From CAYLKS01 sp964384205 [NCBI: uncultured bacterium] (lineage in GTDB: Bacteria; JAGOEH01), in contig CAYLKS010000016.1 of NCBI GenBank assembly GCA_964384205.1, forward strand, positions 22,007-50,554: 28,548 nt of DNA, given 5' to 3'. How positions within the stretch are numbered: position 1 is the stretch's first letter; each line of letters begins with the position of its first letter. Of the stretch, positions 8,129 to 17,038 are shown in pieces. The notes beneath the pieces were generated by a model. The model searched no databases. It was not told the origin of the DNA and saw nothing but the letters and a program-made list of their open reading frames with translations. The translations under genes and the position numbers were made by a program.

Positions 8129-9412
8129 GTGAAAAAATTAAGTATTTATTTTCTTTTTTTATTATTTGTTTGCACATCTAATAATAAGAAAGTTTATAAA
8201 GATTCTCTAACATATTGGTGCGCAACGAATCCTCAAGAATATCAGCTTGCTAAATTATTGGTTGAAAAATGGAATAAGACACATACCATAAAGGTGAAAT
8301 TGCAACCGATACCAGCCGGTAATTCTTCTGAAGAAGTTATAATGGCAGCAATTGCCGGGAAGACTACTCCTGATATTTATTCAAATCATTGGCCTGGTAT
8401 GACAGAAGAATTAAGAGTTTCTGGCAATCTCTATTGTCTGGATAGTATTGATGGAGCTTTAGATTTTTTGATTAATAGGTGTGGAGATGATATTGTAAAT
8501 AGTTTTAAATCAAAGAATAGGCATTTATATCAAGTTCCTTGGAAGGTTAATCCTATTATGATTATGTATAATAAGGACTTTTTCAAAAGAAGAGGAGTAA
8601 ATAAAATACCGGTTACTTATGATGATTTTTTAGAAGCAGCAGGAAAGCTTACTTATGATGAGGATAATGATGGTTATATTGACCATTGGGCAGGGTATAG
8701 AGATATAAGGCCTTTATGGTACCAACGATGGTTTGATTTTTATGCTTTTTATATTGCAGCAAGCGGTGGTAAAACTTTATTTGATAAAAATGGAAAATTT
8801 AATCTTGATGATGATATTGCAATAAAGGTTTTTTCTCTGTTCAAGAAGATTTATGAGAATGGATATTTCCCAAAGACTGAATTTCAGAACCAGCCTTTTA
8901 TTTTGAAAAGAGTTATAGCAACTGATATTTGTGGTCCATGGAATATTTCAACAATAAAATATTTTAAAGTGGAAGATTTAGATTATGGTTTTTTTAAAAT
9001 ACCTGTCCCGGATACCAATAAAGTTAAACAATTTTATACTTATGGAGATTATAAAAATATTGTAATTTTTAGAACCTGTAATATGCCAGATAGTGCGTGG
9101 GAATTTGTTAAATTTTTAATTACTCGAAAGTCAGATTTAGAATTATTAAAGATTACAAATCAGATTCCTGTTCGAAGGGATTTATTAAAGGATAGCTTAT
9201 TTATTCCTTTTTTTAATAAGCATAAAGATCTTATTCCTTTTGCAAAGCAAGCTATTTTAACGCGAAGTATTAATTCTGTGCCAGAGATAAAAGAGATTTT
9301 TGATGAGATTTCTCAGCAATGGGAAGCATGTTGTATTTATGGGGTAAAATCTCCTGAAGATGCTATTTCTGATCTTAAGAAAAGAGTAAACTTGATTTTA
9401 AATGAATTTTAA
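8129..9412 (+). CDS. ABC transporter sugar-binding lipoprotein (family 1)
   Basis: 427 residues from a GTG start, chosen because a Shine-Dalgarno-like GAGGATG lies just upstream and the frame begins with a lipoprotein signal (MKKLSIYFLFLLFVC, Cys15; the residues before Cys are a loose lipobox). The mature part has the family 1 solute-binding pattern: SLTYWCATNPQEYQLAKLLVEKWN, then IMAAIAGKTTPDIYSN, PWKVNPIMIMYNKDFF, YDDFLEAAGKLT, ATDICGPWNIS and a C-terminal helix region. It captures a sugar or oligosaccharide in the periplasm and delivers it to the two permeases that follow (15 bases downstream). It has no counterpart in the second cassette. Substrate is inferred as a mannoside from the downstream GH130 and GH2. 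Confidence 0.92.
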   Translation: MKKLSIYFLFLLFVCTSNNKKVYKDSLTYWCATNPQEYQLAKLLVEKWNKTHTIKVKLQPIPAGNSSEEVIMAAIAGKTTPDIYSNHWPGMTEELRVSGNLYCLDSIDGALDFLINRCGDDIVNSFKSKNRHLYQVPWKVNPIMIMYNKDFFKRRGVNKIPVTYDDFLEAAGKLTYDEDNDGYIDHWAGYRDIRPLWYQRWFDFYAFYIAASGGKTLFDKNGKFNLDDDIAIKVFSLFKKIYENGYFPKTEFQNQPFILKRVIATDICGPWNISTIKYFKVEDLDYGFFKIPVPDTNKVKQFYTYGDYKNIVIFRTCNMPDSAWEFVKFLITRKSDLELLKITNQIPVRRDLLKDSLFIPFFNKHKDLIPFAKQAILTRSINSVPEIKEIFDEISQQWEACCIYGVKSPEDAISDLKKRVNLILNEF

Positions 9413-9426
9413 TATGGGATTTTGTT

Positions 9427-10287
9427 ATGATATTAGATAAAAGATATGTACCTTATTTATTGCTTGCGCCTTTTTTGATACATTTTTTAATATTTGTGAT
9501 TTATCCGTTAATATTTTCATTAATATTGACGTTGCATAAATGGAATATTTCAATGCCAATGCAATGGATAGGATTAAAAAATTTTAAAAGGCTTTTTTCT
9601 GATTATTATTTTTGGATTAGTATAAAGAATACTCTTTATTTTCTAATAATTCATATACCTTTTCAGCTTATTATAGCTTTGGGCCTTGCATTAATCCTTA
9701 ATCAGAAGATTAGATTTAGGGGATTTGCAAGGGCATTATTTTTTATGCCTGTTGTGGTATCTGGTGTTGTTATTTCTATATTGTGGAAAGAACTTTACAA
9801 CTATGAATCTGGTGTTTTAAATAGAATTTTGGTAATGATGGATTTTCAGAGAATACCTTTTTTAATAAATACAAAGTGGGCGATGCCTTCTATAGCTATA
9901 ATGGCAACCTGGAAGAATGTAGGTTTTTATCTTGTTCTTTTCCTTGTTGGTTTACAGAATATTCCTGATAGTTTGTATGAAGCAGCAGAGATAGATGGTG
10001 CAAGTAATTGGCAAAAATTTTGGCATATTACTATTCCTCAATTGAATCCCACAATTTTATTAGTTGTAATTTTGTCGAGTATTAATGGATTTTCATTATT
10101 TATAGAACCATATATTATGACTGGCGGTGGACCTTTGAACTCTACATTATCTGCAATGTTGTATATTTACAAACAGGCTTTTTTCTTTAATAGATTGGGT
10201 TATGCTGCTACATTAGCGTTTTCTTTTGCTATAATTCTGTTTTTTATTGTGACTGTTCAAAAAAAGATTATTGAAAAGGAAAATTAA
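9427..10287 (+). CDS. ABC sugar permease, MalF/UgpA type
   Basis: 286-residue inner-membrane protein with about six hydrophobic segments, the first at residues 10-30 (LLLAPFLIHFLIFVIYPLIF). The EAA loop that contacts the ATPase is clear at about 184-203 (YEAAEIDGASNWQKFWHITI), followed by PQLNPT. Family members of this class form a heterodimer with a MalG-type partner, encoded next. The stop TAA shares its last A with the following ATG. No ATP-binding subunit gene is present in the window, so a shared MsmX/MsmK-type ATPase encoded elsewhere is likely (inference from known systems of this class). Confidence 0.94.
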   Translation: MILDKRYVPYLLLAPFLIHFLIFVIYPLIFSLILTLHKWNISMPMQWIGLKNFKRLFSDYYFWISIKNTLYFLIIHIPFQLIIALGLALILNQKIRFRGFARALFFMPVVVSGVVISILWKELYNYESGVLNRILVMMDFQRIPFLINTKWAMPSIAIMATWKNVGFYLVLFLVGLQNIPDSLYEAAEIDGASNWQKFWHITIPQLNPTILLVVILSSINGFSLFIEPYIMTGGGPLNSTLSAMLYIYKQAFFFNRLGYAATLAFSFAIILFFIVTVQKKIIEKEN

Positions 10288-11093
10288 TGAAAAAATTTAT
10301 TTTATATTCTGTTATTTTTATTAGTTCAATCTTTTTTGCATACCCGTTTATATGGATGTTTTTTGCAACAATAAAACCTGAAGCAGAATTGACAAATATA
10401 GCATTAATACCATCTCATCTTTCATTAGATTCTTATAAGATTGTTTTTTCTAAAATACCTATTATGAGAGCATTTTTAAATAGCTTATTTGTTTCTGGAG
10501 TAGTTACTTTTTCTGTTAATGTTATTGGGGCAATTGCAGGATATGTTTTAAGTAGAATGGATTTTAAAGGGAGAAAATTAATTTTAGCATTGATGCTATT
10601 TTCAATGATGTTGCCTTTTCATATTTTACTTATTCCATTATATGTTTTTATTGTAAAAATTAGGCTAACTGATACCTATCTTGCTTTAATACTTCCCGGA
10701 ATGTCTTCTATATTTGCAATTTTAATGTATAAGCAGTTTTTTACAAGTATTCCACAATCTTTAATTGATGCTGCAAGAATAGACGGATGTTCTCATTTAA
10801 GAATAATTTTTGGTATATTGATTCCTATATCGAAACCAGTTGTAATAACTGTAAGTATTATAACTTTTATGGGTATATGGAATGATGTTTTGTGGCCCTT
10901 GATTGTAATTAGGGAAAAAACATTGATGACAATGCCTCAGATGGTTACATTATTTGCAACAGGTGGCGCGGCACAATCTATAGGGCCAAAACTTGCTGCT
11001 GCATTTTTGCTTGCTTTGCCAGTTATTGTTGTTTATGCATTTTTTCAGAAATATTTTATTTCAAGTATTGCTCACACAGGAATGAAAGAATGA
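10287..11093 (+). CDS. ABC sugar permease, MalG/UgpE type
   Basis: 268-residue inner-membrane protein, second half of the permease pair. It opens with a membrane segment (ILYSVIFISSIFFAYPFIWMFF), carries the typical 'IKPEAEL' and 'SLDSYKIVF' stretch of MalG-like proteins, and has the EAA loop at about residues 158-180 (LIDAARIDGCSHLRIIFGIL, then IPISKP). Length is normal for the family. It overlaps the permease gene before it by one base and the gene after it by four (ATGA), indicating translational coupling. Confidence 0.94.
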   Translation: MKKFILYSVIFISSIFFAYPFIWMFFATIKPEAELTNIALIPSHLSLDSYKIVFSKIPIMRAFLNSLFVSGVVTFSVNVIGAIAGYVLSRMDFKGRKLILALMLFSMMLPFHILLIPLYVFIVKIRLTDTYLALILPGMSSIFAILMYKQFFTSIPQSLIDAARIDGCSHLRIIFGILIPISKPVVITVSIITFMGIWNDVLWPLIVIREKTLMTMPQMVTLFATGGAAQSIGPKLAAAFLLALPVIVVYAFFQKYFISSIAHTGMKE

Positions 11094-12424
11094 AGAAGAT
11101 TATTTTGTTATTAGTTTTTATACAATTTACTTCATTTGCCTTTCAGATAAATTTAAGACACTTTTTTGATCTTACTGAAAGGAGAGTTATTAATAACGAT
11201 ACATTAGAGTTTATTTACATTTATTCTGATTATCCTGATTATAAGCCTGTTGATGCATCGGGAGAGGGTATTACTTGTGTTGATGATGTTGCACGAGCTA
11301 TTGTTCTATTATGTAGAGTTTATAAGGATTCAAAAGATGAAGAATTATTAAATCATATTATTTATATGTTAAATTTTTTACGTTATATGCAGACAGATGA
11401 TGGTGAGTTTTATAATTTTGTTTATGAAGATTTTAGTATTAATAAAACGGGTAATACTTCCATAAAATCATTTGGTTTTTGGTCCGCACGAGCTATATGG
11501 GCAATAGGCGAGGCTTACGATGCTTTACCTGAACAATATCATGGTAAATTGGACAGTTTATTTTATAGATCTATTTCTCAAATAGATACTTTAATCAGCA
11601 ATTATCCCCATAAGATTTCTATTAATAATAAAGATTATCCTTTATGGCTTGTAAACAAATATGCTGCCGATGCTACATCAGAATTGGTTTTGGGGTTGAC
11701 CTTTATTTATAAAAATAAACAGGATAATAAAATAAAGGATTATATAGAAAAATTTGTTGAGGGTTTATTTTTGATGTCTGATACTACTAAAGAGGGTTAT
11801 ATCTTTTTTCTACCTTATCCGCAGAATATATGGCATGCGTGGGGTAACGGGCAGTTTTATGCAATAGCTCAGGCTTCATTATTTTTATATAGAATGGATT
11901 GGATAAATAGGTTGATGAACTATGCAGATTTTTACAAATATTGGGCAATAAAAGGTTTTCCAGCATTTTATGATAGAGAAAAGAAAGAATGGATAGATTT
12001 TCCACAAATAGCATATAATATCAGAAATGTTGCTAATGGTTTTTACATTTTAAAAAGATATATAATTGATGGAGATGTATGGACCGGAATAGTTTTGTCG
12101 TGGTTTTTTGGAAATAATAAGGCAAATCAAATCATGTATAATGAAAATACAGGTATAATATATGATGGTATTGATGGTAATAATAAATATAATAAAAATT
12201 CGGGCGCAGAATCTACTATTGAAGGATTAATGTCTTTGTTGATTTTAAAAGATAGAAATGTAAGGTATTTTTCCAATTGTAAGTTATATAGTTATTATGA
12301 GAATAAATATTTTTTTAAATTTTCTGATAATGATTTAAGATATGTTGAATTAAAAGGCAATAAATTTGATTTTTTTAAACGACTTGATAATAAATCAAAT
12401 GTTCCAGGTATTGAACATCAATAA
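11090..12424 (+). CDS. Exported protein of unknown function, probably an (alpha/alpha)6-barrel carbohydrate-active protein
   Basis: 444 residues with a signal peptide (MKKIILLLVFIQFTSFAF) and therefore exported, probably periplasmic. Helical repeats with conserved-looking acidic and aromatic turns stand out: SGEGITCVDDVARAIVLLCRVY (about 57-78), MQTDDGEFYNFVYED, FGFWSARAIWAIGEAY, WHAWGNGQFYAIAQA and NSGAESTIEGLMSLL. This spacing resembles six-hairpin/(alpha/alpha)6 toroid enzymes, and the 'G-E-G-x-T-x-V-D-D-x-A-R-A' element recalls a 'CTDDNARAL' element I associate with helical domains of bacterial mannoside-related proteins; that comparison is from memory and not tested. Its start overlaps the permease stop (ATGA), and GH130 and GH2 follow, so it probably acts on or binds the same sugar before import. 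The catalytic residues and the family are not assigned. Confidence 0.8.
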   Translation: MKKIILLLVFIQFTSFAFQINLRHFFDLTERRVINNDTLEFIYIYSDYPDYKPVDASGEGITCVDDVARAIVLLCRVYKDSKDEELLNHIIYMLNFLRYMQTDDGEFYNFVYEDFSINKTGNTSIKSFGFWSARAIWAIGEAYDALPEQYHGKLDSLFYRSISQIDTLISNYPHKISINNKDYPLWLVNKYAADATSELVLGLTFIYKNKQDNKIKDYIEKFVEGLFLMSDTTKEGYIFFLPYPQNIWHAWGNGQFYAIAQASLFLYRMDWINRLMNYADFYKYWAIKGFPAFYDREKKEWIDFPQIAYNIRNVANGFYILKRYIIDGDVWTGIVLSWFFGNNKANQIMYNENTGIIYDGIDGNNKYNKNSGAESTIEGLMSLLILKDRNVRYFSNCKLYSYYENKYFFKFSDNDLRYVELKGNKFDFFKRLDNKSNVPGIEHQ

Positions 12425-12439
12425 TAGGAAGGATATATT

Positions 12440-13465
12440 ATGAAAAGATATGAAAAAAATCCGATTATCGTTCCACAGGATATTGAATCTTCTTCAGAAA
12501 AATTAAAAGTAATAGGGGTATTTAATGCAGGGGCTGCTCATTATGATAATAAGTACTTTTTAATTGCAAGAGTAGCAGAGTCACCAAAGATATTGAAAGA
12601 TGAAAATTATTATTATTTTGCAAAATATAATGATTTGAGGAATAAGATAGAAGTTGACAAAATAAGTAGAGAATATGTTTTAGATGATACTGATCCGCGT
12701 ACAATAGTTACAACACATGGATTATTATTAACTTCAATCTCTCATTTTAAGATTTTTTATAGTGAAGACGGTTATAATTTTAAGTTATATAATAAAATGC
12801 CATATATTTTTCCTGATCAATGGTATGAAGAATTTGGTATTGAAGATCCTCGCATTACATTTATTGATGATAGATATTATATAACTTATACAGCAGTTAA
12901 TAGATATGGTATGGCAGTGGCGCTAATGGAAACCAGAGATTTCATAAATTTTAAAAAACATGGGATTATTTTATTACCTGATAATAAGGATGTTGTTATT
13001 TTTCCTGAAAAGATAAATAATAAATATGTTGCTTTTACAAGACCTATGTCAGTATTTGATTCTTTTATGTGGTTGTCATATTCTCATGATTTGAAATTCT
13101 GGGGTGGACATAGATTTTTTGCTTCTTCTACGAAAAATCACTGGGAAAATAAAAAAATAGGTGCAAGTGCTGTTCCTTTTTTAACAGAGAAAGGATGGGT
13201 AGAAATTTATCATGGAGTGAGTCAGAATGATACATATTCTCTTGGCTATTTTTTACTTGATAAAGACGATCCGGGTGTTATTTTGAAAAGAAGTCAAATG
13301 CCTATTTTAAAACCAGAAACTATTTACGAAAGGGAAGGTTTTTTTGGAGATACTATTTTTTTATGTGGTGCAATAAGGATTGAAGATAAAGTTTATATTT
13401 ATTATTCTGGGTGTGATGAAAATATATCATTGGCAATTGCAGATATTGATTTTTTTATAGAATAA
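12440..13465 (+). CDS. Glycoside hydrolase family 130 protein (beta-mannoside phosphorylase or hydrolase)
   Basis: 341 residues, no signal peptide, so cytoplasmic. The five-bladed propeller of GH130 is marked by KNPII near the start, VFNAGA (about 31-36), GIEDPRIT with the presumed catalytic Asp136, KDVVIFPEKI (about 183-192), FTRPM with Arg201, GASAVP and YHGV with His258. In characterised phosphorylases of the family an Asp in the 'EDPR' motif is the acid, and Arg and His residues bind phosphate; their apparent retention here (Arg201, His258) favours phosphorolysis yielding alpha-mannose-1-phosphate, but subfamily placement needs an alignment. A strong ribosome binding site (GGAAGGA) precedes the ATG. 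It lies between the exported helical protein and the GH2 gene, consistent with intracellular breakdown of short beta-mannosides. Confidence 0.92.
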   Translation: MKRYEKNPIIVPQDIESSSEKLKVIGVFNAGAAHYDNKYFLIARVAESPKILKDENYYYFAKYNDLRNKIEVDKISREYVLDDTDPRTIVTTHGLLLTSISHFKIFYSEDGYNFKLYNKMPYIFPDQWYEEFGIEDPRITFIDDRYYITYTAVNRYGMAVALMETRDFINFKKHGIILLPDNKDVVIFPEKINNKYVAFTRPMSVFDSFMWLSYSHDLKFWGGHRFFASSTKNHWENKKIGASAVPFLTEKGWVEIYHGVSQNDTYSLGYFLLDKDDPGVILKRSQMPILKPETIYEREGFFGDTIFLCGAIRIEDKVYIYYSGCDENISLAIADIDFFIE

Positions 13466-13479
13466 GGAAGGGATAACTA

Positions 13480-15588
13480 ATGGAAATAAAAGAAACATTA
13501 TTGAAGATTGACAATGATTGGATTAATATATCAAGTCCTCCTGTTTCAATTTATGAGGAGCTTGTTAAAAAGGGTATTATAGAAGATCCTTTAAAATTTG
13601 ATAATGAATCTAAGTATATGTGGGTAGGAAATAAAACATGGGATGTAAAGATTAGATTTCGCAATAAAAAGAAAAAATTACATAATAGAATAAAGATTCA
13701 GTCCTCCCCTTATGCCAAAATTTTTATAAATAATAGAAAATATGATATACGAAATGAGTTTATAGATTATATTTTTGATTATAATCCAGTAGATAATGGT
13801 TATAACGAGATAGAAATAAATTTTATACCACCTACAGATATAGTTCAAGAAGATATTTTAAAATATGGATTTGTTTTTAGTGAAATTTCATCAGTAAGAC
13901 CTTTTATACGTAAACCTCAATTTGCTTATGGATGGGATTGGGGGCCTTATTTGCCAGACTTTTTGATATATAAAATAGAAGATGTTTCTTATAATTTTGT
14001 ATATTTGAAAGATTTTTATTTTCAGACACTTTCAATCAGTGAAGGGGTAGCAAAAGTTTTGATTATTTTAAATTTTCATGTTGAAAAAGAAAGTAAGGTA
14101 AAGCTTACAATTGCGGGATATACAGGAGAGTTTCTAATAAATGAAGTTAAACAGTCCATAAGATGGGAATTGCAAATTAAAAATCCTAAATTATGGTTTC
14201 CTATGGGGTATGGAGAACCGTATTTGTATGATTTGATTATTGAATATAATGATGGAGAAGAAGATATTATTTCCAGGAAAAAAGTTGGTATTTTAACTAA
14301 AGAGTTGGTAGATAATGAAAATCATTTTTATTTTAAAATAAATGGAATTGATATTTGGGCTAAAGGTTATAATTGGATACCAATACATTCTTTTTTAACA
14401 AATATATATAATAAAGAAAGAATTATGAAGCTTTTTGATTATGTTGTAGAAAGTAGAGCTAATATGTTGAGAATTTGGGGCGGTGGGTTATATGAAAATG
14501 AATTTTTTTATGAAGAATCTGCTAAAAGAGGTATTATGATATGGCAGGATTTTCCATTTACATGTGCAGAATATCCAGAACATAAAGAATTTATTGAGGA
14601 AATAAAAAAAGAAACAGAAATGCAACTTATTCAATTAAGGAATTATGCAAATTTGGTGCTTTTATGCGGTAATAATGAGAATGAATGGATTTATAAAAAT
14701 TATAATAGAAGGTCTATGAAAGGAGCTATTATTTTTAGTAAAATTTTACCTGAACAGGTAAAAGAATATGCGCCTAATATTCCTTATTGGAGAAGTTCTC
14801 CCTGGGGTAGAGAAGAGAAACCTAATTCTCAGGATAGAGGAGATATTCATATATGGGATTTTTGGCATAAGTTTAAAAATTATGATATTTTTGATAAATT
14901 CAAACCGTTATTTGTTAGTGAATTTGGTATGCAAGCTTTGCCTTCTGATAAAACATTAGATTTTATATTTCCTTCGGGGAGGCAAAGATATCCTTTTGAT
15001 TATTATTTATTATTGCATAATAAACATATCGACGGTCAACAAAGGATAGCTTATTATCTTGAAATTAATAAATTGAGATATACAAATTTTGAGGAATATA
15101 GTAAATTAACGCAAATTTTTCAGGGGTTCATTTTAAAATATGCTATTGAGTCTTTCAGATTAAATGGCGCTAAAGGGGCTTTGATATGGCAGCTTAATGA
15201 TTGCTGGCCTGTGGTAAGCTGGTCTGTAATTGATTTTATGTTAGAGCCAAAGTTGTCATTCTGGCTTGTTAAGTCCGCTTTTAATGATTATATTGTCTCT
15301 GGTAAAAATAGAAGTTTATATTTACATTCTTTTATTGATAAAAAATTGAAATTTACTATTGAGACATATTCTAAAGAAAATTTTAAAATCAAGGAAATGA
15401 GCATAGAGATAATGGCAAAACCTGATATAAATATTCTATTATATGAGCTTTCTGATAATGAGCAGATTGTGAAAATTTATAATGATGAATATTTAAATTA
15501 TTATTTTGTTCAAGAGATTGAAGTGAGTAAAAGAATAAAATTTTTAGAAGAAATTATTAATTTTTTTAGGGATAAAAATAGAAGTTGA
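13480..15588 (+). CDS. Glycoside hydrolase family 2 beta-mannosidase, short form
   Basis: 702 residues, no signal peptide. It begins with the beta-mannosidase-type sugar-binding domain (PVSIYEELVKKGIIEDP, YMWVGNKTWDVKIRF), then FAYGWDWGPYLPDF, an immunoglobulin-like domain, and a TIM barrel. The acid/base is Glu400 in CGNNENEW; the nucleophile is Glu481 in VSEFGMQALPS. The motifs WGGGLYENEFFYEE, IMIWQDFPF and GALIWQLNDCWPVVSWS are typical of the family. Usual bacterial and animal members are about 800-900 residues; here the N-terminal domain is compact and the chain ends about 100 residues after the barrel, so the C-terminal beta-domains are reduced. It removes terminal beta-mannose from oligosaccharides in the cytoplasm. 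It is the last gene of the packed run; ribosome binding site GGAAGGGA. Confidence 0.93.
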   Translation: MEIKETLLKIDNDWINISSPPVSIYEELVKKGIIEDPLKFDNESKYMWVGNKTWDVKIRFRNKKKKLHNRIKIQSSPYAKIFINNRKYDIRNEFIDYIFDYNPVDNGYNEIEINFIPPTDIVQEDILKYGFVFSEISSVRPFIRKPQFAYGWDWGPYLPDFLIYKIEDVSYNFVYLKDFYFQTLSISEGVAKVLIILNFHVEKESKVKLTIAGYTGEFLINEVKQSIRWELQIKNPKLWFPMGYGEPYLYDLIIEYNDGEEDIISRKKVGILTKELVDNENHFYFKINGIDIWAKGYNWIPIHSFLTNIYNKERIMKLFDYVVESRANMLRIWGGGLYENEFFYEESAKRGIMIWQDFPFTCAEYPEHKEFIEEIKKETEMQLIQLRNYANLVLLCGNNENEWIYKNYNRRSMKGAIIFSKILPEQVKEYAPNIPYWRSSPWGREEKPNSQDRGDIHIWDFWHKFKNYDIFDKFKPLFVSEFGMQALPSDKTLDFIFPSGRQRYPFDYYLLLHNKHIDGQQRIAYYLEINKLRYTNFEEYSKLTQIFQGFILKYAIESFRLNGAKGALIWQLNDCWPVVSWSVIDFMLEPKLSFWLVKSAFNDYIVSGKNRSLYLHSFIDKKLKFTIETYSKENFKIKEMSIEIMAKPDINILLYELSDNEQIVKIYNDEYLNYYFVQEIEVSKRIKFLEEIINFFRDKNRS

Positions 15589-16206
15589 TTATTTTTTATA
15601 TACCCTTTATATTTTAGATAGAGCTGTGGTAAAAAATTTTAGTGTTGTGGCGGGAAATTGTGTTAGCAGGTGATTTTTTAAAAGATTATTAAAGCAATTG
15701 TTTCGTTTTAGATTTTACGAATAGTGTCTTTTTTATAAAGATAGTATGTTTTGGAATATGTTCTGAAAAGAATTAACAATTGAGTTTTAAACCCATATTC
15801 ATGATTTTGAAAGCTATAGTGATAAATCGGAGCATAATTTTTTTATCAAGGCTGATATTGATAAGTTTAATTTTTTTTTGCTTATGATATTTGATAATTA
15901 TTGGATGAATAGCTATGGAATATTGATTATTGACAGAGTATTAAAAACAGTATCTTAAATTTTAATAAATGTTTTTTATGGTTAAAAATGATGATGTCCT
16001 TGTAGCAAGGGTAATGTGTGCATATTAATGTAATATTTTTGAGTACTCTTTTTGATGAGAAGTTGATAAGATTGTTTGGTTGGTTTGTATATTCGGAGTT
16101 AAGAATGTTTTTAAATAAAAGATTAACTAATTTGGAATTAAGTATTAATTATTGTGATATTAAATAAGAATTTTTTATAAATAGTAAGGAGGAGGCGTGT
16201 ATTATT
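15589..16206 (+). other. 618-base gap without a convincing gene
   Basis: No start-to-stop coding sequence is convincing. Two stop-free stretches of about 50-55 codons exist on the plus strand (15791-15958 and roughly 16014-16166). They lack good starts and are not longer than chance readily allows at this base composition; the first could be the remnant of a decayed gene. TTGACA at 15930 with TATCTT at 15951 (15-base spacer) is a weak promoter candidate. A small perfect 5-base hairpin, CCTTG-tag-CAAGG, lies near 15998-16010. No tRNA-like or riboswitch-like structure was recognised. The gap separates two tight gene groups, so the promoter of the DUF432-MscS pair should lie here. Confidence 0.6.
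16186..16195 (+). promoter_or_regulatory. Very strong ribosome binding site before the DUF432 gene
   Basis: AAGGAGGAGG, the longest anti-SD match seen in the window, ends 11 bases before the ATG at 16207. It supports this start and suggests strong translation of an otherwise uncharacterised gene. Confidence 0.65.
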
Positions 16207-17031
16207 ATGGAAAAAATAACTAAAAATAATGTTATTATTCCTTCCAATATTTGGGGGAGCTTTGATATTGTTGATAATCAGATTTATTTTTGGAGAGTTG
16301 GAAATTGTAATATTTGGTTAAAAAGAGAAGAAGATAATATTTATATAAAATGGTTTTATAGTAATAGTAATAATAAAATAGATAATGAAAATATAGTTCC
16401 GGATGATGAAGGATGGTCTCATTATGTTATTAAAGGTAAGAGCGAGTCAATAGAATTATCCCCAGCAATGCCTGATCGGAGCTTAGTAATAAAAGTAAAG
16501 CGTCCTTTTTATCTTCCGCCGGGGATAAAAAAAAGGATTTATATAGATGTCCCTTTATGGATATGTATAAGTACTGTGGGAAATAATAAGGCTAAATTGG
16601 TAGAAATTCCTTCTTTTATTTTATCTAATACCTGGTTTGGCACTCCTATTGAAGGCCAGGTTTGTTATTGGTTAATGTCTGAAGTTAATTTTGGAATAGA
16701 AGAATATTCTCATATTCCTTATATGGCAACCTGTCCAGTAACATTAAAAAATATATCTAATGAAAATTTATTAGTTAAGAAATTTTTAATTCCAGTTGAA
16801 AATTCTGTTTTATTTATTCATAATAATGAATTATGGAGTGATGAAATATTAATTTCTTATAAAGGTCAAAATGATGTCAGTTTTGTTGAATGTAAAGGGC
16901 ATGTTCTTAAAGAGTTTATAGGAGCTAAAAAGATTTGTGAACCAAGGAAAAAGCAAACAAATAAAAGATTTGTAAGAACATTTGATTCTTTTATAGTAAA
17001 GAATTTTTTTAATATTCCCTTAAACAGGTAG
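16207..17031 (+). CDS. DUF432-like protein paired with an MscS channel
   Basis: 274 residues, predicted soluble, with no signal peptide or membrane segment. The N-terminal stretch NIWGSFDI, then GNCNIWLKRE, the central SIELSPAMPDRSLVIKV, PFYLPPGIKKRIYIDVPLWI, and SNTWFGTPIEGQVCYW resemble DUF432, a family I recall being encoded beside small mechanosensitive channels in archaea and bacteria; I have not been able to test this by search. The sequence is mainly beta. The MscS gene starts 7 bases after its stop, so the two are surely co-transcribed and perhaps interact. Function is unknown; a regulatory or accessory role for the channel is inference. There is no obvious link to sugar use other than possible osmotic protection during rapid sugar uptake. 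Confidence 0.7.
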   Translation: MEKITKNNVIIPSNIWGSFDIVDNQIYFWRVGNCNIWLKREEDNIYIKWFYSNSNNKIDNENIVPDDEGWSHYVIKGKSESIELSPAMPDRSLVIKVKRPFYLPPGIKKRIYIDVPLWICISTVGNNKAKLVEIPSFILSNTWFGTPIEGQVCYWLMSEVNFGIEEYSHIPYMATCPVTLKNISNENLLVKKFLIPVENSVLFIHNNELWSDEILISYKGQNDVSFVECKGHVLKEFIGAKKICEPRKKQTNKRFVRTFDSFIVKNFFNIPLNR

Positions 17032-17038
17032 GTGGAGT

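Noticed and set aside
15791-15958. Possible small gene of about 55 codons in the gap
   Set aside because: No start codon near its beginning, no ribosome binding site, and a stop-free run of this length is expected by chance in a gap this AT-rich.
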